Source: a virus. Taken from it: a stretch of 38,094 nt of DNA. Below the pieces are notes generated by a model, which did not search any database, had not been told where the DNA came from, and saw only the letters and a program-made list of their open reading frames with translations. A program made the translations under genes and the position numbers. Shown in pieces: positions 19,140-26,005 of this stretch. Each line of letters starts with the position of its first letter. Position 1 is the stretch's first letter. The stretch lies in IMG/VR virus record IMGVR_UViG_3300037827_000203, positions 1-38,094 of that record. One strand, written 5' to 3'.

Positions 19140-19687
19140 AGCAACCCTGCCAGCAGCCAAGCGATAAGAACACCAAACGCAGCGCCTAAGACCCACTGGC
19201 CTATATTGTCCTTGCGGGCAGGCTCGGTAGCGCGTATCCAGATAACGTTGGCTGGTTTCATGGCTTCTCCGGCTTTGAGGGACGGATACTGCTTCATGTC
19301 GGTGATTTCTGGCAGAGCTTCCAGCCTTTCAGCTTGAGCGACCAATCCCGCGAGGCGCAGCCAAGCGGGTGTATGAGTGCGAATAAGCCAATCCGCAGCC
19401 ATGAGCGAGCGCTTCCTCTCAACATCCTTATTGCGGGTCCCGACAAGTTGCGGAATCAAATCCTTTAGCAGTCGGTCGCGCTCGGCATCGGAAGGAAGCC
19501 CATCGTTCCACGAACGCAGGAACGCTCCGATCACCGGGCAAGCACATTGCGGACGGTCGCTCCACTCTTCCCCGGCCACGAAAGCCACCGCCTCCATTAC
19601 GCAGAAGGTTGAATCAGGTGAGTGCGCTCCACTTTTAAGCGAAAGAGTCTTCAGCTTTTCCCAACGTTCATCAATTACAGGTGTCAT
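19136..19687 (-). CDS. Conserved hypothetical protein with a C-terminal membrane helix
   Basis: The 183-residue product has a globular, acidic N-terminal part with the motif CVMEAVAFVAGEEWSDRPQC, then PVIGAFLRSWNDGLP. I recognise this as a widespread uncharacterised family of bacteria and phages. A C-terminal helix (VLGAAFGVLIAWLLAGLL) probably anchors it in the inner membrane, an addition not typical of the family core. The ATG overlaps the stop of the ribbon-helix-helix gene. Function unknown. Confidence 0.75.
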   Translation of the reverse strand: MTPVIDERWEKLKTLSLKSGAHSPDSTFCVMEAVAFVAGEEWSDRPQCACPVIGAFLRSWNDGLPSDAERDRLLKDLIPQLVGTRNKDVERKRSLMAADWLIRTHTPAWLRLAGLVAQAERLEALPEITDMKQYPSLKAGEAMKPANVIWIRATEPARKDNIGQWVLGAAFGVLIAWLLAGLL

Positions 19688-19818
19688 GATTTTCCTCCGT
19701 AGCAGCGCAGAATGGCGCGTTCGACCAGCAGGGACTTGTTTCTCCCCGTAGCCTTCTTGTGGTTCTTGAGTGCTTCGATAGCTTCCGCTGAGATGAAAAA
19801 TGTTTGTTTCTTCTTCAT
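19684..19818 (-). CDS. Ribbon-helix-helix (CopG/Arc-like) regulator
   Basis: The 44-residue product begins MKKKQTFFISAEAIEALKNH, a DNA-binding strand with a helix pair, and ends in SLLVERAILRCYGG. Both are typical of ribbon-helix-helix repressors that bind as dimers. The ATG at 19818 is the predicted transcription start of its promoter. As the first gene of the early operon and next to a divergent promoter, it probably controls both operons, like Arc or Cro in other phages. The target is inferred from position. Confidence 0.8.
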   Translation of the reverse strand: MKKKQTFFISAEAIEALKNHKKATGRNKSLLVERAILRCYGGKS

Positions 19819-19824
19819 GCGCAG

Positions 19825-19854
19825 AGAATACGCCCGGAGCCGGAAACTTGTCAA
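19825..19854 (-). promoter_or_regulatory. Leftward early promoter
   Basis: On the minus strand TTGACA (19849-19854) and TATTCT (19825-19830) are 18 bases apart. The start is predicted near 19818, at the A of the ribbon-helix-helix ATG, so the message is probably leaderless. Confidence 0.75.
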
Positions 19855-19880
19855 GACATTTTCAATAATTTGCTTGACAA
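19848..19880. promoter_or_regulatory. Inverted repeat joining the divergent promoters
   Basis: The 8-bp arms TTGTCAAG (19848-19855) and CTTGACAA (19873-19880) are perfect complements, and each contains the -35 box of one of the two divergent promoters. A protein bound here could repress or balance both. Confidence 0.7.
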
Positions 19881-19902
19881 TTATTCCCTGATGCCCCAAT
19901 AT
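19874..19902 (+). promoter_or_regulatory. Candidate rightward promoter
   Basis: TTGACA (19874-19879) is followed after 17 bases by CAATAT (19897-19902), a poor -10. The rightward operon starts at 19990. A long leader of about 80 bases with a hairpin would follow. The weak -10 suggests dependence on an activator. Confidence 0.5.
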
Positions 19903-19929
19903 CTGTTCAGCCGCAGTACGAAGCGCCAG

Positions 19930-19972
19930 ACCGGACGCCTCACACGCTGCCCAAGCAAAGGGGGCGTCCGGT
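19930..19972 (+). promoter_or_regulatory. Leader hairpin of the rightward operon
   Basis: Perfect 10-bp arms ACCGGACGCC (19930-19939) and GGCGTCCGGT (19963-19972) enclose a 23-nt loop. It is followed by TAAAAAGGAG, which includes the ribosome site of the first gene. It lacks a T run, so it is a better candidate for leader control or stability than for termination. Confidence 0.65.
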
Positions 19973-19989
19973 TAAAAAGGAGAGCAATC

Positions 19990-20274
19990 ATGGCAGAGAG
20001 ACTCAGCACCAAGAAACTAATTGAGGACTTGACGGGCAGGAAATCAACTCTGGTAGGGGCCTATTTTGACGAATCTTGGCACGAGCGGAACGCCAAGGAT
20101 GTAGAGTTTGCAAGAATGTTAACTGCCGCAGCCCGTGCAGCCAAGGCCCAAGCGCCGCAGCTTCTCATGGTTCCCGAGCCACCCGACAGCGATTACAATG
20201 ACTACGGACTAGAGGAAATCTTGGAGCATGACGAGTTCGATGAGGATTTTGAGAGCCGCGAGGAGATGGACTGA
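19990..20274 (+). CDS. Hypothetical protein, first of the rightward operon
   Basis: The 94-residue product starts at MAERLSTKKLIEDLTGRKST, with AAGGAG seven bases upstream of the ATG. It has a helical N-terminus, an alanine-rich middle and a strongly acidic end (DNDYGLEEILEHDEFDEDFE-like), so it may be DNA-mimicking or protein-binding. Its stop overlaps the next ATG (TGATG). No family recognised. Confidence 0.7.
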   Translation: MAERLSTKKLIEDLTGRKSTLVGAYFDESWHERNAKDVEFARMLTAAARAAKAQAPQLLMVPEPPDSDYNDYGLEEILEHDEFDEDFESREEMD

Positions 20275-20705
20275 TGCTGCCGACGTTGGTGAAATGGATG
20301 TGGATAGGGGCTTTTGTCGGCGGCCTTTCGGGAGCGATTTTTCACGACATTTTGCCCCGTCACGTGAAACTTTGCGATGGTGCCGGTAAGTGCGTGAGCT
20401 ATCCCGTGATAACCTCCTGCGATAAGAACGGAAAGAACTGCGAGGACATGGCCGTTTTCGCCTGCCCAGAGGGTAAGACCTGTTTTTCGGAAACTCCGTT
20501 CGACGTTCCACCTGTGGAGACGGACGGACCAGACACGAACGCAGATATAAATCAGAATGCGTGTAGCGGAGACGTTACGTGGGACGGCCAGAGTCAATGG
20601 TGCGAAAAGAAAGTGCATCACCGAGCCTGCGCGGACAAATCCCGTTTCCTTCTGATGAGCGAAGATGGCAAGTGGCACTGCCTTGCCCTAGGAGCTAAAC
20701 CATGA
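20274..20705 (+). CDS. Membrane-anchored cysteine-rich protein, paralog of the 13298 gene
   Basis: The 143-residue product has an N-terminal membrane helix (LVKWMWIGAFVGGLSGAIFH) and a periplasm-type domain with ten cysteines that suggest disulfides. Its end (FDVPP, KVHHRAC, WHCLALG) aligns with that of the leftward protein at 13298-13759, so the two are diverged paralogs. It is coupled to the genes on both sides. The family is not known to me. Confidence 0.74.
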   Translation: MLPTLVKWMWIGAFVGGLSGAIFHDILPRHVKLCDGAGKCVSYPVITSCDKNGKNCEDMAVFACPEGKTCFSETPFDVPPVETDGPDTNADINQNACSGDVTWDGQSQWCEKKVHHRACADKSRFLLMSEDGKWHCLALGAKP

Positions 20706-21205
20706 CCCTGAAACTAGCAGCAGCTTTTCTCGTTCTCTCGCTCGCAAGCGCAGCGCGGGCCGACAGCTCCTGCGGAAATAGCAGTTGCGGTACCTATGAC
20801 CTAAGCGCCTTCGCCGGATTCGTTGCGAGCGATGGTGAGGTGATCGACATCAGCTACTCGTACCAGATCACTATCAGCCCTCAAGACTTCTCTTCCACTG
20901 GCCTCAACTTCATCGTTACCGACTCAGCGGGAAATGATTGGACGCTGGATTACTTCGCTGGCGGAGAGTTTGCGGTAGACGACGGACCGCTCCAGTTCGC
21001 AACGTCCCTTGAGTCCTGCTGCAATGGAATCTACATCGATCAGGAAATGTACAACGCTCAGGGTCCGACAGGCGAGATGCTGCCTCAATCCTGGTCCGCT
21101 ACGCCCGTTGCGACACCTGAGACTCCTACATGGCTCCTGCTGCTGGCTGGCGTGGTCTTGCTACTTGCTTGGGGCTCAGCTAACAATGAGCCGGGACAGC
21201 CGTGA
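20702..21205 (+). CDS. Exported protein with a PEP-CTERM-like tail
   Basis: The 167-residue product starts with a Sec signal peptide (MTLKLAAAFLVLSLASAARA), then a cysteine-containing beta-rich domain with short conserved patterns. It ends with a P-E-T-P motif, a hydrophobic helix (TWLLLLAGVVLLLAW) and a short tail. This resembles PEP-CTERM sorting signals that are processed by the exosortase system in some Gram-negative bacteria; phages rarely carry them. The canonical VPEP and terminal arginines are not perfect, so the call is probable. It is the last gene of the rightward operon. Confidence 0.72.
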   Translation: MTLKLAAAFLVLSLASAARADSSCGNSSCGTYDLSAFAGFVASDGEVIDISYSYQITISPQDFSSTGLNFIVTDSAGNDWTLDYFAGGEFAVDDGPLQFATSLESCCNGIYIDQEMYNAQGPTGEMLPQSWSATPVATPETPTWLLLLAGVVLLLAWGSANNEPGQP

Positions 21206-21210
21206 AGTAG

Positions 21211-21248
21211 AGCGGGCGGCACCAAGCATTCTCAGTCTGCCGCCCGCT
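21211..21248. terminator. Hairpin between convergent operons
   Basis: Perfect 11-bp arms AGCGGGCGGCA (21211-21221) and TGCCGCCCGCT (21238-21248) enclose 16 nt. It begins 5 bases after the rightward operon stops, and the convergent leftward operon ends at 21282. There is no T run, so termination in either direction would rely on other factors. Confidence 0.7.
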
Positions 21249-21281
21249 GCGCTTCCCTGTTGTGCTCCTTGGGCTGGAGGC

Positions 21282-21845
21282 CTAGAAGCGTGTGCGCCGT
21301 GCTTGCGAAGCTCCCTGCGCGGGAATCGTCATCTGAATCCCGTCGTTCTGCGTCGGCGGAGTGACGCCCCCCGTAACCGTTACCACCCACGTGTCGGTCA
21401 GGTTTCCTATCGCGTCGGTAACGGAGCAATTCGCCGTACCTGGGGCAATCGGAGCCACCGTACCTGCGGTCGGGTCCATCGTAGCGGCTGCCGGATTATC
21501 CGACGCAAACGCCAGAGGACCGTTATAAATCGGGTTGCCGTTGGCATCGAGCGACGGCACTCCTGCTTTTGTTTCTACGACAGTCGGCTGGACACTGCCC
21601 AAGCCAACGGTAAGACTGACTGATCCTGGCATTGTTATTTCTCCTTGTTGATTTGGAATGGACATCTGTATTCCGTCGTTCAACTCATCATCTGCTAAAA
21701 GCTGTGCTACTTGCTGTTCCAAAAGCGACACTGCCGCGAAAGTCTCATTCGCCGTGCGCAGCGCCGATTCAGAGTTGCGCTTGGACTCTTCCGAGACTTT
21801 CAGGATCTTTTCAGCTAGCTGGAGCAGTTCCTGTTCTATCGTCAT
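21282..21845 (-). CDS. Coiled-coil and Ig-like domain protein
   Basis: The 187-residue product begins with a helical coiled-coil of about 50 residues (MTIEQELLQLAEKILKVSEE). A beta-rich domain with the pattern of a bacterial Ig-like (BID-2) fold follows (LAFASDNPAAATMDPTAGTV, then CSVTDAIGN and TWVVTVT). The domain is flanked by two copies of NDGIQM(S/T)IP. It is soluble and has no signal peptide. Ig-like domains with a coiled coil are typical of phage virion decorations and baseplate parts, and the gene is the last of its operon. Its partner is unknown. Confidence 0.72.
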   Translation of the reverse strand: MTIEQELLQLAEKILKVSEESKRNSESALRTANETFAAVSLLEQQVAQLLADDELNDGIQMSIPNQQGEITMPGSVSLTVGLGSVQPTVVETKAGVPSLDANGNPIYNGPLAFASDNPAAATMDPTAGTVAPIAPGTANCSVTDAIGNLTDTWVVTVTGGVTPPTQNDGIQMTIPAQGASQARRTRF

Positions 21846-21851
21846 TTTGCC

Positions 21852-22577
21852 TCACGGCGCATACGGCGGTTTCGTTGGTTGCGGTACGGATAACAGCGTG
21901 TTGGGAGAGCGCAACCAGGCTTCCCCGGTAATGGCAATCATCGAAGGAACGTCAATGATTCCGATGCTTTTCCAAGTGTACAGCGCATAAGCTGGGGCGG
22001 TAATGTCCACTCCAATATCAGCCGGAACGGCACCAAGTTGGGTAGCGAGCCACTGGATTGTCCCGTATCCACAGAGCGAAACGCAATGGTCCAGATTGCC
22101 GTCAGGCTGAAAGCCCGTAGCGAACCATCCGTTCGATGGAGGGTCGGGAACGGCATTCTGCAATTGGTCCGCCGCCACACCGATCTTGACCGGCCCTTGC
22201 GCGATGGCGTTCTGCAATGCGGTGCTATTTGTCCAGTCTACGGAGTTGGGGTGCCCGTCATTGTAAAGCTTGCCGCCTTGGGGGAATCCGGCAGTCTGCA
22301 TGATGTCGAGCACGGTTATCAGGTCCGCTCCGTTCAGGGCATTGTTCGCCGTGGCCCAAGCCACAACCGTGTCATCAGTGATGAAAACTCCGGGCGTGCA
22401 GGCGTCCTTGAATGCTTCCTCTGCTGTCACGCAGTCGCCATCCACGTCATTGTCCCACATGGACATCTGTACGGGAGTCCAGAGCCATTGCGGTGGCGTA
22501 GGGCCGACGATACGATGTGGCATGGCAGACGCCAGCCTGTGACGGGGTGAAGGCCTTGCGCCTCTAAGTCTTGGCAT
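21852..22577 (-). CDS. Papain-like cysteine peptidase candidate
   Basis: The 241-residue product belongs to a family I know from bacterial and phage genomes with the pattern DGDCVTAEEAF, then PVKIGVAADQL, a GYG-type DHCVSLCGYG and a final TWKSIGIIDV, all seen here. The cysteine (about residue 49), the DHC histidine (about 168) and an aspartate in GIID would make a papain-like triad. That catalytic reading is inference. The ATG at 22577 has GGAGA upstream. In the lysis cluster, such an enzyme could cut peptidoglycan cross-links. Confidence 0.7.
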   Translation of the reverse strand: MPRLRGARPSPRHRLASAMPHRIVGPTPPQWLWTPVQMSMWDNDVDGDCVTAEEAFKDACTPGVFITDDTVVAWATANNALNGADLITVLDIMQTAGFPQGGKLYNDGHPNSVDWTNSTALQNAIAQGPVKIGVAADQLQNAVPDPPSNGWFATGFQPDGNLDHCVSLCGYGTIQWLATQLGAVPADIGVDITAPAYALYTWKSIGIIDVPSMIAITGEAWLRSPNTLLSVPQPTKPPYAP

Positions 22578-22580
22578 CTG

Positions 22581-23129
22581 TTAAATCTCCGCCTGCGGGA
22601 CGCTTTGCTTGACGCACTCCGCGTTCCAGTCAGCGGTAAATTGTTTGGCCGAACGCTTTACTGGCGTTACGGGAACGGCCTTGCCGTTAATAGCGAAGGT
22701 TGCTGGGGCTGGGCCAATCTCGCCAGCGAAGGCTTGAATTGTGCTAATGATGATGGCGGCAAGGCCTTCAATAGTGTCGAGCAGTACAGAGGGGACGTTG
22801 AGTGCTGCAAAGAAAGTGCTAAAGGCCGATTCTACTGCTGCGATGCCATTGGCGATATCAGCAAGGACTCCGCTGCCTTTCTGGTAGCTCTGAATGGCGG
22901 TAAGGAGCGCGGCGAATGCGGCTTGGATGATCGCAATGGCGGCTGCTACTGGTGCTGGAACGACTGGTCCGAGTAGCTTTACAATCTGACTGACGGCGGT
23001 AAGAGCTACGGGAATCCAAGTTTCAAGGTCTGAGACGGCATTACAGCCCGTCAGGATCGAGGAACTGAATACCAGAAAAGCCAACACTCCCTTGGTCAGA
23101 CTGCCCGCAAATTGCCTGCGATTAATCAT
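22581..23129 (-). CDS. Lipoprotein with a Tat-type signal
   Basis: The 182-residue product starts MINRRQFAGSLTKGVLAF, a twin-arginine signal (RRQF), and has a lipobox (SILTGC) with the acylated cysteine near residue 29. The mature part is almost all alanine, valine and isoleucine helices (VSQIVKLLGPVVPAPVAAAI and more), which suggests a helical membrane-attached protein. The ATG overlaps the endolysin stop by 4 nt. A Tat-exported lipoprotein in a phage lysis cluster is unusual; a spanin-like or superinfection role is possible. Confidence 0.75.
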   Translation of the reverse strand: MINRRQFAGSLTKGVLAFLVFSSSILTGCNAVSDLETWIPVALTAVSQIVKLLGPVVPAPVAAAIAIIQAAFAALLTAIQSYQKGSGVLADIANGIAAVESAFSTFFAALNVPSVLLDTIEGLAAIIISTIQAFAGEIGPAPATFAINGKAVPVTPVKRSAKQFTADWNAECVKQSVPQAEI

Positions 23130-23503
23130 ATTTTCTCCTGCTCGGACGCATTGTAATACTCGGCAAGCGTCGTTTCAACGCTTATTCCGAGTTCCCGAGA
23201 AACAATTTTCGCCCATGGTCCTGGATTGTCCCCGTCCGTGTAGAGTTGCGCTACTTGCAAGAAGTTCATGCCGGTGCTGTAAACGTGGCTCTCACCTGTC
23301 AGCATCAGCTCGCACTGTTCTTCGAGGGCCGTCCAACCGTCTTGCTCGGATGGGAAGATGGTTTTTCCTTGGTCGATTCCGTATCCGATGTCCCCAAGCT
23401 CAATGTCCCCTGGGTTGTTGCATCGAGTTGGAAGGTTTTCAGCGGGTCCGAATCCTTCCGCTTTCGCGATGGCTTGCGCAAAAGATATGACCTTGGGGTT
23501 CAT
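23126..23503 (-). CDS. Endolysin candidate with a muramidase-like fold
   Basis: The 125-residue product has an IAKAEGFG start followed by NNPGDIE and a FPSEQDGWTALEEQCELML helix, then MNFLQVAQLYTDGDNP and WAKIVSRELG. This order matches the short phage muramidase-like family with an RxNNPGNI signature. These proteins cut the glycan of the cell wall at lysis. No signal peptide is present, so it would need a holin. The ATG at 23503 follows the holin gene's stop by one base, and its own stop overlaps the lipoprotein start. Confidence 0.78.
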   Translation of the reverse strand: MNPKVISFAQAIAKAEGFGPAENLPTRCNNPGDIELGDIGYGIDQGKTIFPSEQDGWTALEEQCELMLTGESHVYSTGMNFLQVAQLYTDGDNPGPWAKIVSRELGISVETTLAEYYNASEQEKI

Positions 23504-23504
23504 T

Positions 23505-23663
23505 TCAGCTAACAATCATGCTCAGGACCAGGAAAAACAATCCTGCCGATATGAACCTTCCGTGCCAGTAATCTTGCGGTGCGGCCCATCCGCTTGCCCA
23601 CGCTGAGATTCCAAACATGCACAGCGCCAAAATCAAACAAATCAGCTTCCAAGGTGCGGTCAT
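23505..23663 (-). CDS. Putative holin with two membrane helices
   Basis: The 52-residue product has two strong membrane helices (WKLICLILALCMFGISAWAS and GRFISAGLFFLVLSMIVS) with a short polar loop. The ATG at 23663 has TAGGAG seven bases upstream. Its place immediately before the endolysin gene is the classical holin position. Small two-pass holins of this size are common, but this one is not recognised by sequence. The 84-residue protein at 24174 is a second candidate. Confidence 0.72.
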   Translation of the reverse strand: MTAPWKLICLILALCMFGISAWASGWAAPQDYWHGRFISAGLFFLVLSMIVS

Positions 23664-23672
23664 TTGAGTCTC

Positions 23673-24167
23673 CTATTTCCAAAAGTGAGCTATGACTACG
23701 AATAGCCCTTCCGCCAAAATCACAACGATTCCAAGAACGATAGCCCAAGTTGCCGATTTCCCAATTCCCTCACTGCGGCTTTCTTTGAGACTGTTGATCG
23801 AGGCATCGGTGCTTTCCTTCATGGCAACAAGCCGCGCATCGAAAACTTTAATTTGCGCGTTTACCTCATCCCGCGTGGGGAAAGTTCCTGTCTGGTCGCT
23901 CAGAGTCTTGCGGAACTCGTTGACGCTATCGAAGCGCTTCTCTGTGGCAGTCTCGGCCTTGCCTACCGCCTCCTTGCTGGCAGTGAGGGCGAGCGAAGTT
24001 TTCTCGTCCATCGCCTTGAAGCGTTCCTCGTAGCGACGGTCGTTGTTCTTCATCGTCTCCTTGAGGCCTTCGATTTTTTCAGCTAGAACAGCCTCTACGC
24101 CATCCAGGTCTGCGGTTAACTCCCGCAAGCTAGGCTCATGGGTGCGACCGTTCGCACTATCGCTCAA
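23673..24167 (-). CDS. Coiled-coil protein with a C-terminal membrane anchor
   Basis: The 164-residue product is a charged coiled coil (LREL-type start, then AEKIEGLKETMKNNDRRYEE and similar) of about 130 residues ending in a transmembrane helix (WAIVLGIVVILAEGLFVVIA). The start is a TTG with AAAGGA upstream. I recognise it as a family often found next to holin and endolysin genes, with no fixed function. A role in holin control or as a spanin is possible, but lysis proteins of that kind usually have other signals. Confidence 0.74.
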   Translation of the reverse strand: MSDSANGRTHEPSLRELTADLDGVEAVLAEKIEGLKETMKNNDRRYEERFKAMDEKTSLALTASKEAVGKAETATEKRFDSVNEFRKTLSDQTGTFPTRDEVNAQIKVFDARLVAMKESTDASINSLKESRSEGIGKSATWAIVLGIVVILAEGLFVVIAHFWK

Positions 24168-24173
24168 GGCTTG

Positions 24174-24428
24174 CTATCCTTTGGTGCCAGCAACCCCGCT
24201 CGTCGGGCTACCAGTCAGCGTCACCACCTGCTTCGCAGTGAAGCGCCCATACACGGTAACGATGAATCCAATCCCCAGCAGGATGTCATTTGCGACAGTC
24301 GCCTGTGAAGCGCTCCCGAACAACTTCGTGTAAATTGTGGGGGCCGCTACTGCGAATAGCGAAATAATCGAGCCCCAAAAAGTGGTGGATTGGAAAATGC
24401 TCTTTGCTTGATTCAAGTTAAACGTCAT
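24174..24428 (-). CDS. Small membrane protein, second holin candidate
   Basis: The 84-residue product has two hydrophobic helices (FWGSIISLFAVAAPTIYTKL and ILLGIGFIVTVYGRF) and a C-terminus with AKQVVTLTG. The VYGRFTAK segment is typical of a phage membrane-protein family that includes holins. The ATG at 24428 is preceded by AGGAGG, and the ribosome site overlaps the stop of the preceding secreted protein. Holin is a fair reading but not secured. Confidence 0.74.
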   Translation of the reverse strand: MTFNLNQAKSIFQSTTFWGSIISLFAVAAPTIYTKLFGSASQATVANDILLGIGFIVTVYGRFTAKQVVTLTGSPTSGVAGTKG

Positions 24429-24436
24429 CTTTCCTC

Positions 24437-25798
24437 CTAGGTAAAAAACTTCTTGAGCTTCTTCCATAAACTGCGCTTGCTGCTTGCTCCCGGTATTGAG
24501 ACACAGAGAGCATTCGATGGGACCGATTGAATCGTGCCTGCAACGCCGATCACGTCGTAGCAATACGGACTGCCGCTCGTCACATTCGGATCGGTATAAC
24601 TCGCTGCGGTGACGGCTGCAATCTGCGTGAACGGGCCGGCAGTTGTGGCTGCTCGCTGCACGATGAAACTTGTTGCTGGCGTGCCGCCTGAGCCGGGTGT
24701 CCAGGTAAGAGCCACCGAATGTTGGACCGGCACGGGATATGGGTTGATCGTTACGTTGCACACATTCAGCGTACCCGTGCCCACGTCCTGAAAGACGCTC
24801 AGGAATCCCAAGCTCGCCGGCGTGCCCGCCGCGGTCCTAAATGCGTAATTCGTCGCTACCTGGATTCCGTTCACGTAGCCGTTGTAGGTGTGGTTTGTCA
24901 TGTTCACATCAAACGTGAGCGTGTAGGTGCCTGCCGCAGTGTAAGACGCTGCCGTGGACGTTGGGTATGGGAATGCAGAGTTAAGCATTTGCACAAAGCC
25001 CGTCGTACCAAACAGCGCTGGGACGGACGTGCCATTATCCGTGGTTGCTGCGGCCGACGAAAGCGCAACGAGGCCATCCATATCCGCAGCGGATGGCGTC
25101 ACGGTTACAACAAGCTCGAAGTTCGCTGTCTGCGTGGGAAAGGTTAGATTGGTCCAAGTGTTCGCCGGAACTAGCGTGCAACCATTTGAAGCTGGTGCAA
25201 CCGTCAGCGTGACGGGAACTTTCAAAGTTGGTGTCGTGAACAGTTTCTGGGTAATGATGACGTTGCCTTTGTAGGTGCCCGCAGCAAGACCGGTCAGCAC
25301 AACAGAAACGGCGTCGCTGAATTGCGTTGTCCCACTTGGGACACTCACTTTCAGCCAGGATGAATCCGTCGTTACTGTTGTCCCTGGCCAAGCGCAGTAA
25401 GGTACAGGCGGGACCGCTGGGCAGGATGAAGTGTCAAAGATACTTAGAGTTTGTGCGACTGGAGCAGCGGCCCCAACCGTGCCGGAAAAAGTTAAGGACG
25501 TTGGTGGCGTGGGATTGCAGGCGTTCGCGCACAGGACGTATGGGAAGGTCGTAGGCGCAGGTGCCTTTACTGTCACCGTCACAGTGCCATCAGGACAAGT
25601 CGCTGTGATTTGAGTTGCACTCACGACCACGACGTTGGTGCAAGCCGTGCCACTGGGCGAAGCGGTCACAGTGTCGCCGGCAGCGAAGCCGGTGCCTGTG
25701 ATGACGTTATTCTCGATGACCGAGGTGACGGTCTGCGCTTGTATGGGTTGTACCAGCAGCATCAGTAGAAAGATTGCAGCTACGACTGTTTTCTTCAT
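24437..25798 (-). CDS. Secreted multidomain protein with BACON-, lectin- and FnIII-like domains
   Basis: The 453-residue product starts with a Sec signal peptide (MKKTVVAAIFLLMLLVQPIQ, then AQ as likely cleavage). A BACON-like domain follows (WLKVSVPSGT, GLAAGTYKGNVIIT). A domain like a concanavalin-type lectin spans about residues 210-340 (NYAFRTAAG, DVGTGTLNVCNV). A fibronectin type III domain ends the chain (VALTWTPGSG, SYTDPNV, YCYDVIG). The ATG at 25798 has GAGGAG upstream. The frame is open to 25981, so a longer product carrying a zinc-like domain is possible (see that entry). Such domains bind sugars or host surfaces. Confidence 0.8.
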   Translation of the reverse strand: MKKTVVAAIFLLMLLVQPIQAQTVTSVIENNVITGTGFAAGDTVTASPSGTACTNVVVVSATQITATCPDGTVTVTVKAPAPTTFPYVLCANACNPTPPTSLTFSGTVGAAAPVAQTLSIFDTSSCPAVPPVPYCAWPGTTVTTDSSWLKVSVPSGTTQFSDAVSVVLTGLAAGTYKGNVIITQKLFTTPTLKVPVTLTVAPASNGCTLVPANTWTNLTFPTQTANFELVVTVTPSAADMDGLVALSSAAATTDNGTSVPALFGTTGFVQMLNSAFPYPTSTAASYTAAGTYTLTFDVNMTNHTYNGYVNGIQVATNYAFRTAAGTPASLGFLSVFQDVGTGTLNVCNVTINPYPVPVQHSVALTWTPGSGGTPATSFIVQRAATTAGPFTQIAAVTAASYTDPNVTSGSPYCYDVIGVAGTIQSVPSNALCVSIPGASSKRSLWKKLKKFFT

Positions 25799-25981
25799 TG
25801 CTCTACTCCTCATCCACTCGTAAAGCCAATCACGCAGCGAAAGAACCTGTCGGTGATGATACTCGCAATACCCTAAATCGCTCTCCAGAAAATACTTCGT
25901 CGCGACTCGACCGCAACGATAACCTTCGTCGCGCCACTGGCAGCCGTCGTCGCTCCGCATGTATATGTTGAGTCCCCTCAT
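25796..25981 (-). other. In-frame zinc-like domain directly upstream of the secreted protein
   Basis: The 61 codons in front of the signal peptide encode a CQW....RCG....LGYCEYHH....LRDWLYEW domain, closely like the separate 75-residue protein at 26006-26233. No stop codon separates it from the secreted protein. The ATG at 25981 has GGTGGGG only ten bases upstream, while the ATG at 25798 has a strong site. It may be the 5' part of a fusion, or a decayed duplicate gene that lost its stop. Confidence 0.6.
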
Positions 25982-26005
25982 TGCACTGTCGCCCCACCAG
26001 TCAGC

